Source of the DNA: Spirochaetota bacterium
GTDB lineage: Bacteria; Spirochaetota; UBA4802; JAKQUI01
Reading direction: 5' to 3'
Assembly: GCA_029562645.1 (NCBI GenBank)
Contig: JAKQUI010000062.1
Coordinates: forward strand, 104,001-168,000
DNA length: 64,000 nucleotides
Position numbers and translations under genes: made by a program. The number at the start of each line of letters is the position of its first letter. Positions within the stretch are counted from its first letter, which is position 1. This document shows positions 47,201 through 55,800 of this stretch, piece by piece. Under the pieces are notes generated by a model. The model searched no databases. It worked only from the letters and a program-made list of their open reading frames with translations, and had not been told where the DNA came from.

Positions 47201-48053
47201 GGACATCGCGCTCAAGACGGTCCTCGCTCCCGACGCGGGCGCGGTGCGGATCGACCCGGGACAGTTCGAGCAGATCATCATCAACCTCACCGTGAACGCG
47301 CGCGACGCCATGCCCGGCGGCGGCGAGCTCATCATCGAGACCGCGACGCTCGATCTCGACGAGGAATACGCGTCCGGCCATCCCTATGTGTCGCCGGGGC
47401 CCTACGTGCTCATCTCGGTGAGCGACACCGGATCGGGCATGTCCTCGGAGGTGAAGGAGCACCTCTATGAGCCGTTCTACACCACCAAACCCAAGGGCAA
47501 GGGGACCGGTCTGGGGCTGGCGACCATCTATGGGGCCGTGAAGCAAAACAGCGGCTCAATAGAGGTGTATTCTGAAGTTGGCCTGGGGAGCACGTTCAAG
47601 ATCTTCTTCCCGCGTGTGGCCGATGGCTCCGAGGCAACGCTACCGGGCAGGTTGGTGGGCGATTTCCCGCGCGGGACGGAAACGCTCCTTCTCGTGGAGG
47701 ATGATCCCGCGGTGCGCGGCCTCGCCGTGCGTCTGCTCTCGCGGCTGGGCTATCGGCTCATGGTCTTCGGAAATCCGATGGAGGCGCTGCACGCCGTGGA
47801 GGCCCACGCGGGGGCGATCGATCTCATGGTCACCGACGTGGTGATGCCAGGGATGAACGGCCTCGAGCTCGCGCAGCGCGTCGGGAAACTGCGCCCGGGG
47901 CTTCGGATTCTTTTCTCATCCGGCTACTCCGAGGAGGTGATCGCCCATCACGGCATCATTGACCGCGGGCTTAACTTTATCGCTAAGCCCTATCGTCCCC
48001 AGGACCTCGCCAAAAAAATTCGCGAGGTGATCGACGGTCCCGCCCCCGCCTGA
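44226..48053 (+). CDS. Hybrid histidine kinase: REC, about six PAS domains, HisKA-HATPase, REC
   Basis: A 1275-residue soluble hybrid kinase with no membrane helix. An N-terminal receiver has its acceptor Asp at residue 64 (LIIMDIVLQG). About six PAS/PAC units follow between 130 and 885, each closing with a D-I-T/S-E-R-K-like PAC end (for example NDITERKKAEEA). The fourth PAS has a CSDCG cluster. The dimerisation/phosphoacceptor motif is GRLAGGVAHDFNNLL (His912), then the ATPase with NLTVNARDAMPGGG, SDTGSGM and KGKGTGLGLA. The C-terminal receiver has Asp1204 (VTDVVMPGMNG). It probably integrates several cytosolic signals and passes phosphate to its own or other receivers. It is transcribed alone, and no partner is adjacent. 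Confidence 0.93.
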   Translation: MAINVSDSNPPRPRILLVEDEPIVLLDVTHILTDLGYEVAGTATTGEQAVSLAAALAPDLIIMDIVLQGAASGIDAARAIRSNAPIPIIYMTANADPATIDAARDTGPSGYVTKPVSSTDLHSNIESALYKDRMERRLRESEARFRTLFHFAGEGILVAEVESKRFTYANPAICKMLGYTEEELLRLSVGDIHPPEAVASVVREFMSQARGDTILAADIPCLRKDGTVIYADINTSAMMIDGRECNVGFFTDITARKDIERALRDNEEKYRRLIETTDTGFVIVDGRGHVVDANDIYVKMTGHATLEQIRGRNVLEWTAAHDRERNDAAVAQCAALGFIRGFEVEYEWPNGVIIPIEINATVTGSGDAARILTLCRDISERVGAARALRESEERFRLAAQATGQLVYDYDIPAGVINWAGAIAAITGFTPEEMRAVDINEWEEMIHPDDRARATTALERSINTGTLYSIEYRFRVKGGSYMDIEDVGAFIPDRNGVPYRMVGTMKDISERKRAARELAETTKRLESILSITRTGVDIIDADYNLRYVDPGWQKVYGDPAGRKCYEYFMGRQRPCSDCGIPAAITSRQITITEEVLPREGNRAIEVHTIPFQNPDGEWLVAEFNIDITERKKAETALRASEQKFITAFNSTPVLMAISTIDTGQFFEVNQSFLDVLGFSREEVIGKTSRDLGLFDDVSRRDEIMSALERDGFARDFDVQVRTRSGVLRNGSFSADIVELEGERYLLTAMNDITERKKAEEALERERNQFVSGPMVAFKWRAEPGWPEEYVSPNVSRWGYDPASFIEGRTSYLDIIHPDDRERIEREVARYGEAGTPSYEQEYRVFTASGEVRWVHDFTVVIRDAAGAVTHYDGYLSDITERKKAEEDRARLEDQLRQSQKIESIGRLAGGVAHDFNNLLTAITGNISLALMDVPAGDALAETLKDAMKAAESAAALTRQLLAFSRKQIVEPRVVGVNDLVSNMKKMLGRIIGEDIALKTVLAPDAGAVRIDPGQFEQIIINLTVNARDAMPGGGELIIETATLDLDEEYASGHPYVSPGPYVLISVSDTGSGMSSEVKEHLYEPFYTTKPKGKGTGLGLATIYGAVKQNSGSIEVYSEVGLGSTFKIFFPRVADGSEATLPGRLVGDFPRGTETLLLVEDDPAVRGLAVRLLSRLGYRLMVFGNPMEALHAVEAHAGAIDLMVTDVVMPGMNGLELAQRVGKLRPGLRILFSSGYSEEVIAHHGIIDRGLNFIAKPYRPQDLAKKIREVIDGPAPA

Positions 48054-48150
48054 TTGCCCGACGCCGCTGCGCCCGAAAAATTGTTCTTGATCGATTCCGC
48101 CCCCGCGCTATGCAGGTTCGTTCGCGCACCCGCGCACGGAGAATGAATGC

Positions 48151-49221
48151 ATGAAGATCGGGATCATCGGTCTGCCGCAGACCGGAAAGAAAAGCTTTTT
48201 CGAACTCCTCACCGGCGCCAAAGCGCCAAGCGCGCCGCAGGACCAGATGAAGGCACTCAGCGGCATCGCCGAGGTGCGCGATGAGCGTTTCGACCGGCTG
48301 GCGGCCCTCTATCGTCCGAAAAAAGAAACCCGCGCGCGCATCGCCGTGGACCTTGTTCCGCGGATCGACCCCGGGAGCGTCCGTCCCGAGGTCCTCGCGA
48401 TCGCGGCCGAGACCGACGCGCTCTGCCATGTCGTACGCGCGTTCGAGGACGACGCCGTGTATCATGTCTCCGGTTCGGTGAACCCGGCGCGCGACATCGC
48501 GCTGGTAAACGACGAGCTTGTGCTGCATGATCAGCTGTTCATTGAAAAGCGCCTGGAGCGCATCGCAAAAAACCAGAAGAAGGGACGCGACGAGCGTTCG
48601 GCGCGCGAGGAGGCGCTGCTCGCGTCGTTTCGAGAGCATCTGGACGCAGGGCGGCCGCTTCGGACGCGCGCGATAAGCGACGAGGAGGCGGCGCTCATCG
48701 CGAGCTATCCGTTCCTCACCATGAAAAAGATGATTGTGGCCGTGAATGCGGGTGATGCGGACATCGCCTCCGGCTGTATTTCGGCTGCGGTCGAGGAGGC
48801 GCTCACGGAGTCGGGGATCGCGTGCATGCGCATAAGCGCGAAGCTCGAGGCGGAGATTGCCCTCCTGGCCGATGAGGCCGAACGGCGCGAGTTCATGGCG
48901 GCCTCGGGGATCGCCGCGCCCGCGCTCAACGTGCTCACGGGCCTGTGTATGGATGCGCTCGGCCTCATCTCGTTTTTCACGGTGGGTACGGACGAGGTGC
49001 GTCAGTGGGAGGTGCGTCGGGGGGCCGCGGCGCCCGAGGCGGCGGGGGCGATCCACTCCGATATCCAGCGCGGGTTTATCCGCGCCGAGGTGATGAAGTA
49101 TCCCGATCTCATCGAGGCCGGGAGCGAGGATGCCGTGAAGAAGGCGGGACGTTTCCATGTCATGGGCAGGGAGTATATCGTCGAGGACGGGGACATCATC
49201 AGCTTCCGGTTCAATGTTTGA
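48151..49221 (+). CDS. Divergent YchF/Obg-like P-loop protein with TGS domain
   Basis: A 356-residue relative of YchF/OLA1. Close parallels to YchF are ETDALCHVVRAFEDDAVYHV, NPARDIALVNDELVLHDQLFIEKRLERI, and the C-terminal TGS part (GLISFFTVGTDEVRQW, IHSDIQRGFIRAEV, GREYIVEDGDIISFRFNV). The N-terminal P-loop is GLPQTGKKSFF: the Ser/Thr after GK that holds Mg is Lys here. The switch-I/DxxG region is shortened, and the NxxE base motif is not recognisable. Nucleotide hydrolysis may be lost or altered. GGAG precedes the ATG. The canonical ychF is expected elsewhere. Its 3' end overlaps the next, leftward gene by 11 bases. Confidence 0.8.
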   Translation: MKIGIIGLPQTGKKSFFELLTGAKAPSAPQDQMKALSGIAEVRDERFDRLAALYRPKKETRARIAVDLVPRIDPGSVRPEVLAIAAETDALCHVVRAFEDDAVYHVSGSVNPARDIALVNDELVLHDQLFIEKRLERIAKNQKKGRDERSAREEALLASFREHLDAGRPLRTRAISDEEAALIASYPFLTMKKMIVAVNAGDADIASGCISAAVEEALTESGIACMRISAKLEAEIALLADEAERREFMAASGIAAPALNVLTGLCMDALGLISFFTVGTDEVRQWEVRRGAAAPEAAGAIHSDIQRGFIRAEVMKYPDLIEAGSEDAVKKAGRFHVMGREYIVEDGDIISFRFNV

Positions 49222-49669
49222 TTGTGGGTGACGGGGGTGGGGGTGTTTTCCAGTGTGTTATCCAGAAAATCCCGTCATTGGTTTCAATAAATGACAATTG
49301 ATGGTTCGAAAACGGATAGTTATCGGTCGTTTCCCTTTCCGCTGATGCTCTGACCATTTCTTTAAGATACTCTCGTGCGGCCTGAGCCAAAATCAGCGAA
49401 ACCGACATCTTCATAAAGTTCCGCATATCCTTAAAGAAATCCGCCTCGTCCTCCCGAAAGCGCACATGAACCGTGTGCCAGTGCCCGCCCTGATTCCGCT
49501 CCTGGTAGCGAATGGCCAAACCGGTTTTCATGTTCTTCCGGGCTTTACTCATCGCATTCTTAAGCAGCATGACGATGAGCCGGTTGTGCGAAATACCGCT
49601 CATGTCGCACGACTCGGAGATCAGTTTCAGCGTGTTTTCATGGATGTACAGCGTCGTATCAATCGGCAT
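49211..49669 (-). CDS. Ribbon-helix-helix-like small protein (paralogue of the gene at 27138-27620)
   Basis: A 152-residue protein clearly related to the one at 27138-27620. Shared parts are the N-terminus IDTTLYIHENTLKLI (with TTLYVHETTIELI in the other), the block TVHVRFREDEADFFKDMRNF, SLILAQAAREYL, and the C-terminal DNYPFSN...DGIFWITHW. The first 45 residues fit a ribbon-helix-helix fold. The sequence is AT-richer than its neighbours and overlaps the end of the YchF-like gene, as if inserted tail-first there. GGAGATGCGAT precedes the ATG. Function unknown; probably a DNA-binding regulator. Confidence 0.72.
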   Translation of the reverse strand: MPIDTTLYIHENTLKLISESCDMSGISHNRLIVMLLKNAMSKARKNMKTGLAIRYQERNQGGHWHTVHVRFREDEADFFKDMRNFMKMSVSLILAQAAREYLKEMVRASAERETTDNYPFSNHQLSFIETNDGIFWITHWKTPPPPSPTIKH

Positions 49670-49692
49670 ATCGCATCTCCGCGCATGAGTGC

Positions 49693-49703
49693 TATCTCAG
49701 ATA
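49693..49703. promoter_or_regulatory. Small palindrome upstream of the second RHH-like gene
   Basis: TATCTCAGATA, a perfect 11-base palindrome, 24 bases before the start of the leftward RHH-like gene. It is a candidate operator. It is not the same sequence as the inverted repeat before the paralogue. Confidence 0.3.
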
Positions 49704-49769
49704 CGATTCCGCTTTCGATTGTTGTGACGAAAAAACGCGGTCGTGAATACCGCGTATGGGTGCGGCCGA

Positions 49770-50219
49770 TTACAGGTTTCGCGAGCTGTCCAGCAGGATG
49801 GTCGCCGGGCCGTCGTTGACGAGCGCAACCTTCATGTCGGCGCCGAACACACCGCCGCACACCCGCGGGTGGCGCTCGCGGCACCGCCGAAGAAACGCGT
49901 CGTAGAGCACGCGCGCCTCATCCGGCGGCATCGCCTCGCCGTACGACGGACGGCGTCCCTTACGCGCGTCGCCGTAAAGGGTGAACTGCGACACTACCAG
50001 AAGTTCGCCGTCGATCTCCGCAAGCGAGCGGTTCATTACGCCGCGCTCGTCGTCGAAGATGCGGACGCCAAGCGTTTTGTCGATCAGGTAGGCCATGTCG
50101 TCGTCCGTGTCGCCGCGACGGAACCCGACCAGCGCAAGCATCCCCGGGCCAATGGCCGAGACCACCTCCCCGTTGATAGTCACGCTGGCGGAAAGCACCC
50201 GCTGCAGGACCGCGCGCAT
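49770..50219 (-). CDS. dtd: D-aminoacyl-tRNA deacylase
   Basis: A 149-residue DTD that removes D-amino acids from mischarged tRNAs. Landmarks: MRAVLQRVLSASVTINGEVV at the start, VVSQFTLYGDARKGRRPS (with the SQFTL catalytic motif), and the C-terminal NDGPATILLDS, which contains the Gly-Pro motif that enforces chirality. Length is normal. It lies ten bases after trxA on the same strand. The ribosome binding site is weak (GGGG), consistent with coupling to trxA translation. Confidence 0.95.
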   Translation of the reverse strand: MRAVLQRVLSASVTINGEVVSAIGPGMLALVGFRRGDTDDDMAYLIDKTLGVRIFDDERGVMNRSLAEIDGELLVVSQFTLYGDARKGRRPSYGEAMPPDEARVLYDAFLRRCRERHPRVCGGVFGADMKVALVNDGPATILLDSSRNL

Positions 50220-50229
50220 GGCCCCGGCG

Positions 50230-50544
50230 CTACTTCAGCTTGTCTTTCAGCGCCTTCTCGGGCTGGACGCCCACCATGCGTTCGGTCTCGGCGCCGTTTT
50301 TAAAGATGATGAGCGTCGGGATCGATTGGATGCCGTAGGTTTGCGCGGTGTTCGGATTGTCGTCGGTGTTGAGCTTTACGATCTTCGCGCCGATCTCGCC
50401 CGAGCCGGCGAGCTTCTCGAGGATCGGGGTCTGCATCCGGCAGGGGCCGCACCAGGGCGCCCAAAAATCAACAAGGACCGTGCCGGAGGCGTCGAGCACC
50501 TCGGTCTTGAAATTCGCGTCTGTCGCTTCAATGAGTCCAGCCAT
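50230..50544 (-). CDS. trxA: Thioredoxin
   Basis: A 104-residue thioredoxin, the general cytosolic disulfide reductase. The active site is FWAPWCGPCRM (residues 27-37), the cis-Pro lies in IQSIPTLIIF, and the C-terminal helix is regular. The ATG at 50544 is chosen because AGGAGG lies just upstream and it gives the family length; the upstream extension is not thioredoxin-like. It is the middle gene of a leftward lipoprotein/trxA/dtd set with gaps of 8 and 10 bases. Confidence 0.97.
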   Translation of the reverse strand: MAGLIEATDANFKTEVLDASGTVLVDFWAPWCGPCRMQTPILEKLAGSGEIGAKIVKLNTDDNPNTAQTYGIQSIPTLIIFKNGAETERMVGVQPEKALKDKLK

Positions 50545-50552
50545 AGCTCCTC

Positions 50553-51263
50553 CTAATTGGTGCAGGTAAAATGTACGCCGCTCGCCGCAGCGGCAAGGGC
50601 GGTTTCGATGCGTGTGATGCGCTCCCGCAGCGCCGTCCCGTTCGTTTCGCGGGTGCGCGCGATAACGCCGGTCTCGGGATCGAGCACCCATGATTGCAGC
50701 AGGGCCGGAGCGGCGTTATGATAGGAAATCGCGTGCTGCCCAATCTGCATCACGGCGTTTATCTTCCGGTTGTAGGCGTATTCGATGATGCGCCGCGCCG
50801 CGACACGTCCTCCGGAATATTCGAACATCTGCACACCCGACGGATACGTCCGTCTCCGGACGGTATCGGAGAGGGCGGTGTAGGTGATCCGCCGGAGCGT
50901 ATTCCCCGCGCCGTACGCGTACTGGGCGGACCCGCAGGGGATCTTTTCCCCGTCAACGACTATGGTATACCGTATCCGTACCAGCATGCCGGCTTCGGTG
51001 TATTCATGGTACGCCTCTCGCGATTGTTTCAGTGCGTCTCGTTCCAAACACCGAAACGTGATCGAAAGCGGCCGGGCGGATTCGCCAACGTACCGGATCT
51101 CCTCCGCGCCGCGCAGAACGCCATTTGTATAGACCGCTCTGCTCGCGACCCTCCCCAGGCGGTCCGTGTGGTCCAGCCTCGAGAGCCCCGAGCATCCGAC
51201 AGCGATGAGCGCGATACAAGCATATCGCGCGACGGAAAATGCGGCAATTTTTTGTTTCGACAT
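50553..51263 (-). CDS. Predicted lipoprotein of unknown function
   Basis: A 236-residue exported protein. The signal peptide ends at LIAVGC, a lax lipobox. The mature part has repeated Tyr/Arg-rich beta strands (SRAVYTNGVLRGAEEIRYV, EYTEAGMLVRIRYTIV, ITYTALSDTVRRRTY, FEYSGGRVAARRIIEYAYN). They resemble the antiparallel strands of RHS/MORN-2-like or toxin_MORN-type repeats. I do not recognise a family. The ATG at 51263 is preferred because the hydrophobic signal starts there and GGGGAA precedes it. It is eight bases upstream of trxA, so cotranscribed. Confidence 0.65.
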   Translation of the reverse strand: MSKQKIAAFSVARYACIALIAVGCSGLSRLDHTDRLGRVASRAVYTNGVLRGAEEIRYVGESARPLSITFRCLERDALKQSREAYHEYTEAGMLVRIRYTIVVDGEKIPCGSAQYAYGAGNTLRRITYTALSDTVRRRTYPSGVQMFEYSGGRVAARRIIEYAYNRKINAVMQIGQHAISYHNAAPALLQSWVLDPETGVIARTRETNGTALRERITRIETALAAAASGVHFTCTN

Positions 51264-51454
51264 GGTTCCCCGGTGTGCGTGCGCTCGGGAGGACGCTCCG
51301 GCACGGGATACGGTGGTATCGGGCGCGGGGATTCTGTCAAACAATAAACGTCTGGTGCCGGAGCCGTCATTCGCGCTTGTTTTTTTTCGCGAATATGCCG
51401 ATATGCGTACCAGGGCGGACCGCGCATGCGTTCCGTTTAGAGAAAGGAGCGGGC

Positions 51455-52078
51455 ATGAATAAAAAGATTACTATCGCAGTGTTGATCTGCATGGCGCTCG
51501 GTACGGCGCTGTATGCGCAAACCCGGCAGTCGGGCAGGGCGGCGGAGGACAAATCGGCAAAAACGGCAAAGAACATTCCGGACGGCTACGGCAGCCTCAA
51601 ATGGGGCGCGCTCACGGCGGCGTCGAAAACCGGGGTGCTGGGTAAAATCGTCTACACCGACGAGAAAAAGGTCATCATCTCCCGCGACGGGGAAATCGAA
51701 TACCTGTACGGCTTTTTCTATGTTGATCCGGCCGTCGCCGCGGCCCCGGAGGCAAAAGACGCCAAGGACGCCAAGAGCGACGGGCGCTTGTACTACGTGG
51801 TCGTCAGCTTTCCGTATCTCGCGTTGGACGATGTGCGGAAAAAGGTCGAGGCGAAGTTCGGCGTCCCCACCGGGGAGAACATCAAGAAAAACCAGGGCGC
51901 CTATGTCTGGGAGGCCGACAAGACGACGGTCATCCTGTGGGTCGATGAATACGAGAAGAAGCCCTACACCCGCAAGCTCACCTATGTGGGGAAGGACATC
52001 GCCAAAGAGATCAACGATTACCAGCTCAAGGTGTTCACGGCGGGCGAGCGGAAGGTGCTCGAGGGGCTCACGCCCTGA
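51455..52078 (+). CDS. Exported hypothetical protein
   Basis: A 207-residue secreted protein. The signal peptide is MNKKITIAVLICMALGTALYAQ, with likely cleavage after TALYA. The mature part begins SGRAAEDKSAKTAKNIPDGYGSLKWG, includes an Ala/Lys-rich insert (PEAKDAKDAKSDG) and a DDVRKKVEAKFGVPTGENI stretch. Phrases such as GSLKWGALTAASKTGVLGKI recall short periplasmic proteins found in spirochaetes; no named family. AAGGAG precedes the ATG. A second exported protein gene follows after 97 bases on the same strand. Confidence 0.7.
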   Translation: MNKKITIAVLICMALGTALYAQTRQSGRAAEDKSAKTAKNIPDGYGSLKWGALTAASKTGVLGKIVYTDEKKVIISRDGEIEYLYGFFYVDPAVAAAPEAKDAKDAKSDGRLYYVVVSFPYLALDDVRKKVEAKFGVPTGENIKKNQGAYVWEADKTTVILWVDEYEKKPYTRKLTYVGKDIAKEINDYQLKVFTAGERKVLEGLTP

Positions 52079-52175
52079 TGGCGCATTGCCGCGCGCGGCG
52101 CCGCGGGAAATGTTGAACGCGCCATCGCCGCTTGCGGGCCGGGCGCGGAAATCACGGTACGTGGAGTCCATCAGA

Positions 52176-52832
52176 ATGAACAAGAAAACACGAAGGGGCC
52201 TGCTGTGCCTCGTGGCGCTGTGCGCCCTCGGATGCGCCTCGACGGTACGCGTACATCCCCGCGTCACCTTTCCGCTCGCGCTTACGGAGGGGGCGCCGGT
52301 GCTGATATTTCCGATCAACCTCGACTATACCGGCGCACCGATCGACAGCCGCAAGAGCTGGCCGACGCTGGCCTCGGGGATCGCCGCACGCCTCGGAAAA
52401 AACGCGGTGTGGGATGGTCGCCTCTACGATATGGCCGGCAATCTTTCCTTCGAGCTTCCGGAGGCCATGGACGCCGCCATGCGCGCGGGGCAATGGCGAC
52501 TTGACGGCGGCCGTGAGCGGATCGCCGTGGCGCTCGAGGTGGTGGTGCGCCGTATGACGAAATCACTCGTCGCAAGCCGCCAGGTGCCGCGCGATTTCAT
52601 GTTCACGCACGTTCTCGTGGTGCATTCGCGGGGCCGTGTTACGCTGGGCGGGACCGCCATCTCGCATGAAAGTTGGGGCGGCGTGTATCGCGTCGCCGAC
52701 CGGACCATCGTGAGTTTCGTGCGCACGCCCATGACGATAGCGCACGCGAAGGGCGAGATGCCCGCACGGCTGTCCGAGCTCTATGCGCGTATGGCGGCGG
52801 ACCTCATCGCCGGGAAGCCGACGACCCGCTAG
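52176..52832 (+). CDS. Predicted lipoprotein of unknown function
   Basis: A 218-residue exported protein. The signal peptide ends at LCALGC, with GCAS fitting a lipobox. The mature domain has an alternating beta/alpha pattern (GAPVLIFPINLDYTG, IAVALEVVVRRMTKSL, VLVVHSRGRVTLGG). It might be a CsgG-like or DUF799-like periplasmic lipoprotein fold, but this is weak. It follows the preceding exported protein and ends 24 bases before the convergent tail-fibre-like gene. Confidence 0.65.
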   Translation: MNKKTRRGLLCLVALCALGCASTVRVHPRVTFPLALTEGAPVLIFPINLDYTGAPIDSRKSWPTLASGIAARLGKNAVWDGRLYDMAGNLSFELPEAMDAAMRAGQWRLDGGRERIAVALEVVVRRMTKSLVASRQVPRDFMFTHVLVVHSRGRVTLGGTAISHESWGGVYRVADRTIVSFVRTPMTIAHAKGEMPARLSELYARMAADLIAGKPTTR

Positions 52833-52855
52833 GGGCGGGAGCGCCCGGGAAGCGC

Positions 52856-55800
52856 CTATAGGTGCACCACGTACACCATGATCGATCCCATGCCGCTCTC
52901 GAGTCCCTCGAGCGCCTTCCCGATCACCGTGCCGATTTTCTCGAATGAATCGATCGTTCCGGCCATGCCGCAGCCGGGGGTGTCCGAGCTCACGATGAGG
53001 TCGCCCGGCTTGATGGGGCGCTCGCGCGCGTCCACCGTACACACCGCCTTCCCGCCCAGGACCACCGGGTAGAATTTGTCCTTTGCTCCCTTGCCGTTGA
53101 GGATGATGAGCGGGTTCCCCGCGACAATGCCGATCACCGCGCGATCGTAGCGGCTGCGCGAGCGCGAGAGCACGCCCCCCGCGGCGCCCGCGACAAGCAG
53201 GTTTCCGGGCGACAGGTAATCGACGTCGTCCACCTCGTACATCTCCACGATGTTCCCCGGCGCCCCGCTCTGGGTGTTGATGATGGACATCCGCCCGTTG
53301 ATATCGGAGCTCCCGCGCAGATAGAGCGCGCGACCGTCGCCGGCCAGCCGTGCGGAGTCGTCGTAGTCGGCGATGTCGCCGAAGCCTTCCACGACGAGCG
53401 AATAGCCGTGCTCGCTGGCGAACACGCCGCCTGCGCCGAAGCGCGACAGGCCCATCACCCCGCACCCCCGTGCGGACGCCTCGGCGCTGCCCGTGGATTG
53501 TCCGCGCATGCCCACGAATTGCGCATGTCCGACGACCCCGTACGACTTTCCGTACGATTCCCCCGGGTGGAGCGCGACCCCGGCCACGCCCACGCCGCCG
53601 TCGTCGATGGTGATGTTCTTTGCGGAGATGATGCCGGCGCCCTCCGGCGGCGGCGTGAGGCCGATAAACGGCTCGTTCTTTTTGTCGGCGATGGCGATGG
53701 TGCCGCGGTGTTCGCTGAAATCGTGACGCCGGCGCGCGTAGTCGTGATCGTGCGGCAGCGGCGTGCGCGCGTCGGACAGGCGCGGATCATTCGCCTGTAC
53801 GACACGCCCCTCGCGCGTCTCGCCGTGGGCCGCGAGGGACACGATGCCCGGCGCGCCGACGGAGGCCGGCTTGAGCCGCTTGTCGTTTCCCTGGACGGCG
53901 ACGCTGGGCGCGTCCTCGCCGTTTTCGGCGAGTTCCACGATGCCCTTCGCGGTGGTGGAGGCGTCCTTGAGCCGCTTGTCGTTTCCCTGGACGGCGACAT
54001 TGGGCGCGTCCTCGCCGTTTTCGGCGAGCTCCACGATGCCCTTCGCGGTGGTGGTGGCGTCCTTGAGCCGCTTGTCATTTCCCTGGACGGCCGCATTGGA
54101 GGCGGACTCGCCGTTTCCGGCAAACCGCACGATGCCGGTCGTCGTTTCTGTGGCGTTCTTGAGGCGGCGATCATGCCCCTGCACCGCAATGCCCGCCTTG
54201 TCCTCGCCGTCCTCCGCGAGCTCCACGATCCCTTTCGCGGTGGTGCTCGCGTCCTTGAGGCGTTTGTCATTTCCCTGAACGGCCACGCCTGGCGCGTCCT
54301 CGCCGTTTTCAGCGAGCTCTACGATGCCCCGGTAGGCGGTGGTTGCGTCCCTGAGCCGATGATCGTTTCCCTGAACGGCGCAAAGCGGGGCCGATTCAAG
54401 GTTTTTCGCAAAGCGAAGGATGCCCGGACGCGATTCCGTTGCGTCCTTGAGCCGCCTGTCGTTGCCCTGGACGGCGACATTGGGCGCGTCCTCGCCGTTT
54501 TCGGCGAGTTCCACGATGCCCTTTGCGGTGGTGGATGCGTCCTTAAGCCGCTTGTCGTTTCCCTGGACGGCGACATTGGGCGCGTCCTCGCCGTTTTCAG
54601 CGAGCTCCACGATGCCCTTGGTTGCCGTGGTGGCATCCTTGAGCCGTTTGTCGTTTCCCTGGACGGCGACATTGGGTGCGTCCTCGCCGTTTTCCGCGAG
54701 CTCCACGATGCCCCGGTAAAGTGTCGATGCGTCGCGAAGCCGCCGATCGGCGCCGGTGATCACGCAATCCTGCGCGGTCTCGCCGTCATCCGCCAGCCGG
54801 ACGATGCCGAATGACGAGGTCGTGGCCGACTTGAGGCGGCTGTCGTTGCCCGTCACGACCGTCATCTTCGAATACACGCCGTCGGGGCACAGCTTCACGA
54901 TGCCGTAGCTCGAGTCCGTCGCCTCGGACAGTCGAGAGTCGTCGGAGCGCACGACGGCGTTCGGGTTCACCTCGCGGTCATAGGCGAGCCGCACGGTGCC
55001 GTGCCTGCCGTCCGTGGCGGGCGCGAGCCGCGGATCGGAGGCCTGCACGGCGCGCAGGTCCTCCGTCGAGCCGTGGTCGGCCAGCTGGACGATCCCCTTG
55101 AAGATCGTGGAGGCGTCGCGGAGCCGGCTGTCGTTTCCCTGGACCGCCGCGCCCTGCGCGGTCTCGCCGTCGCGCGCGAGCCGCACGATGCCGGGATTGA
55201 AGACGGAGGCGGGCAGCGTGAGGCCGCTGATATTGTGCGTGTGCCCCGTGTTCGGCAGCACGGCAAAGAGCTCGACCCCCGCAAGGCGGACGCCGAAGTG
55301 CTTCTGCGAGAGCTTCACGTCCGTCGCCGTGATGCGCGCATAGCGGGCGGGGGTGACGGGAAAGTCCCAGCGGTATTTCGCCTTCGGCTCGGCTGCAAAA
55401 TTCTTCTCCTCGCGGATCGTCGTCCAGAGCTTGTTGTCCGCGGAGAGCTCGAGGAGGAAGTGCTCGGGAAAGGCGCAGGGTGATCCGCCGTGGGCGGTCA
55501 GCGTCATCGCCGCAAGATTGCAGCTCGTCCCGAGGTCGATGTCCAGGACGGCCGTTGCGCGGTTCTGATTGATGGCCGATTCCCAGTAGGCCCCCGGCGC
55601 GGGGCTCACGAGCGTCGCCGGCGCATGCGCCTCGGACGAGCTGGGCCCGACGATGGTCTTCACCCCGGCGATGCCGGCGGAGAGCCGCGCGATCTCAGGG
55701 GCGTCGGTTTTTTCCTGGCCGGAATGATAGATCACCACCTTGAGGTAGCGAAGGGTCGCGAGGGGGAACGAAAGAAGGAACGAGGCTTCGTCGGCATCGA

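Noticed and set aside
44226..48053. Possibility that the large kinase is two genes (receiver and kinase)
   Set aside because: The frame is continuous without internal stop, and the PAS series runs directly from the first receiver.
53753..55192. Regular tandem repeats considered as a CRISPR array
   Set aside because: The 96-bp units are contiguous, in frame and coding, with no spacers or cas genes.
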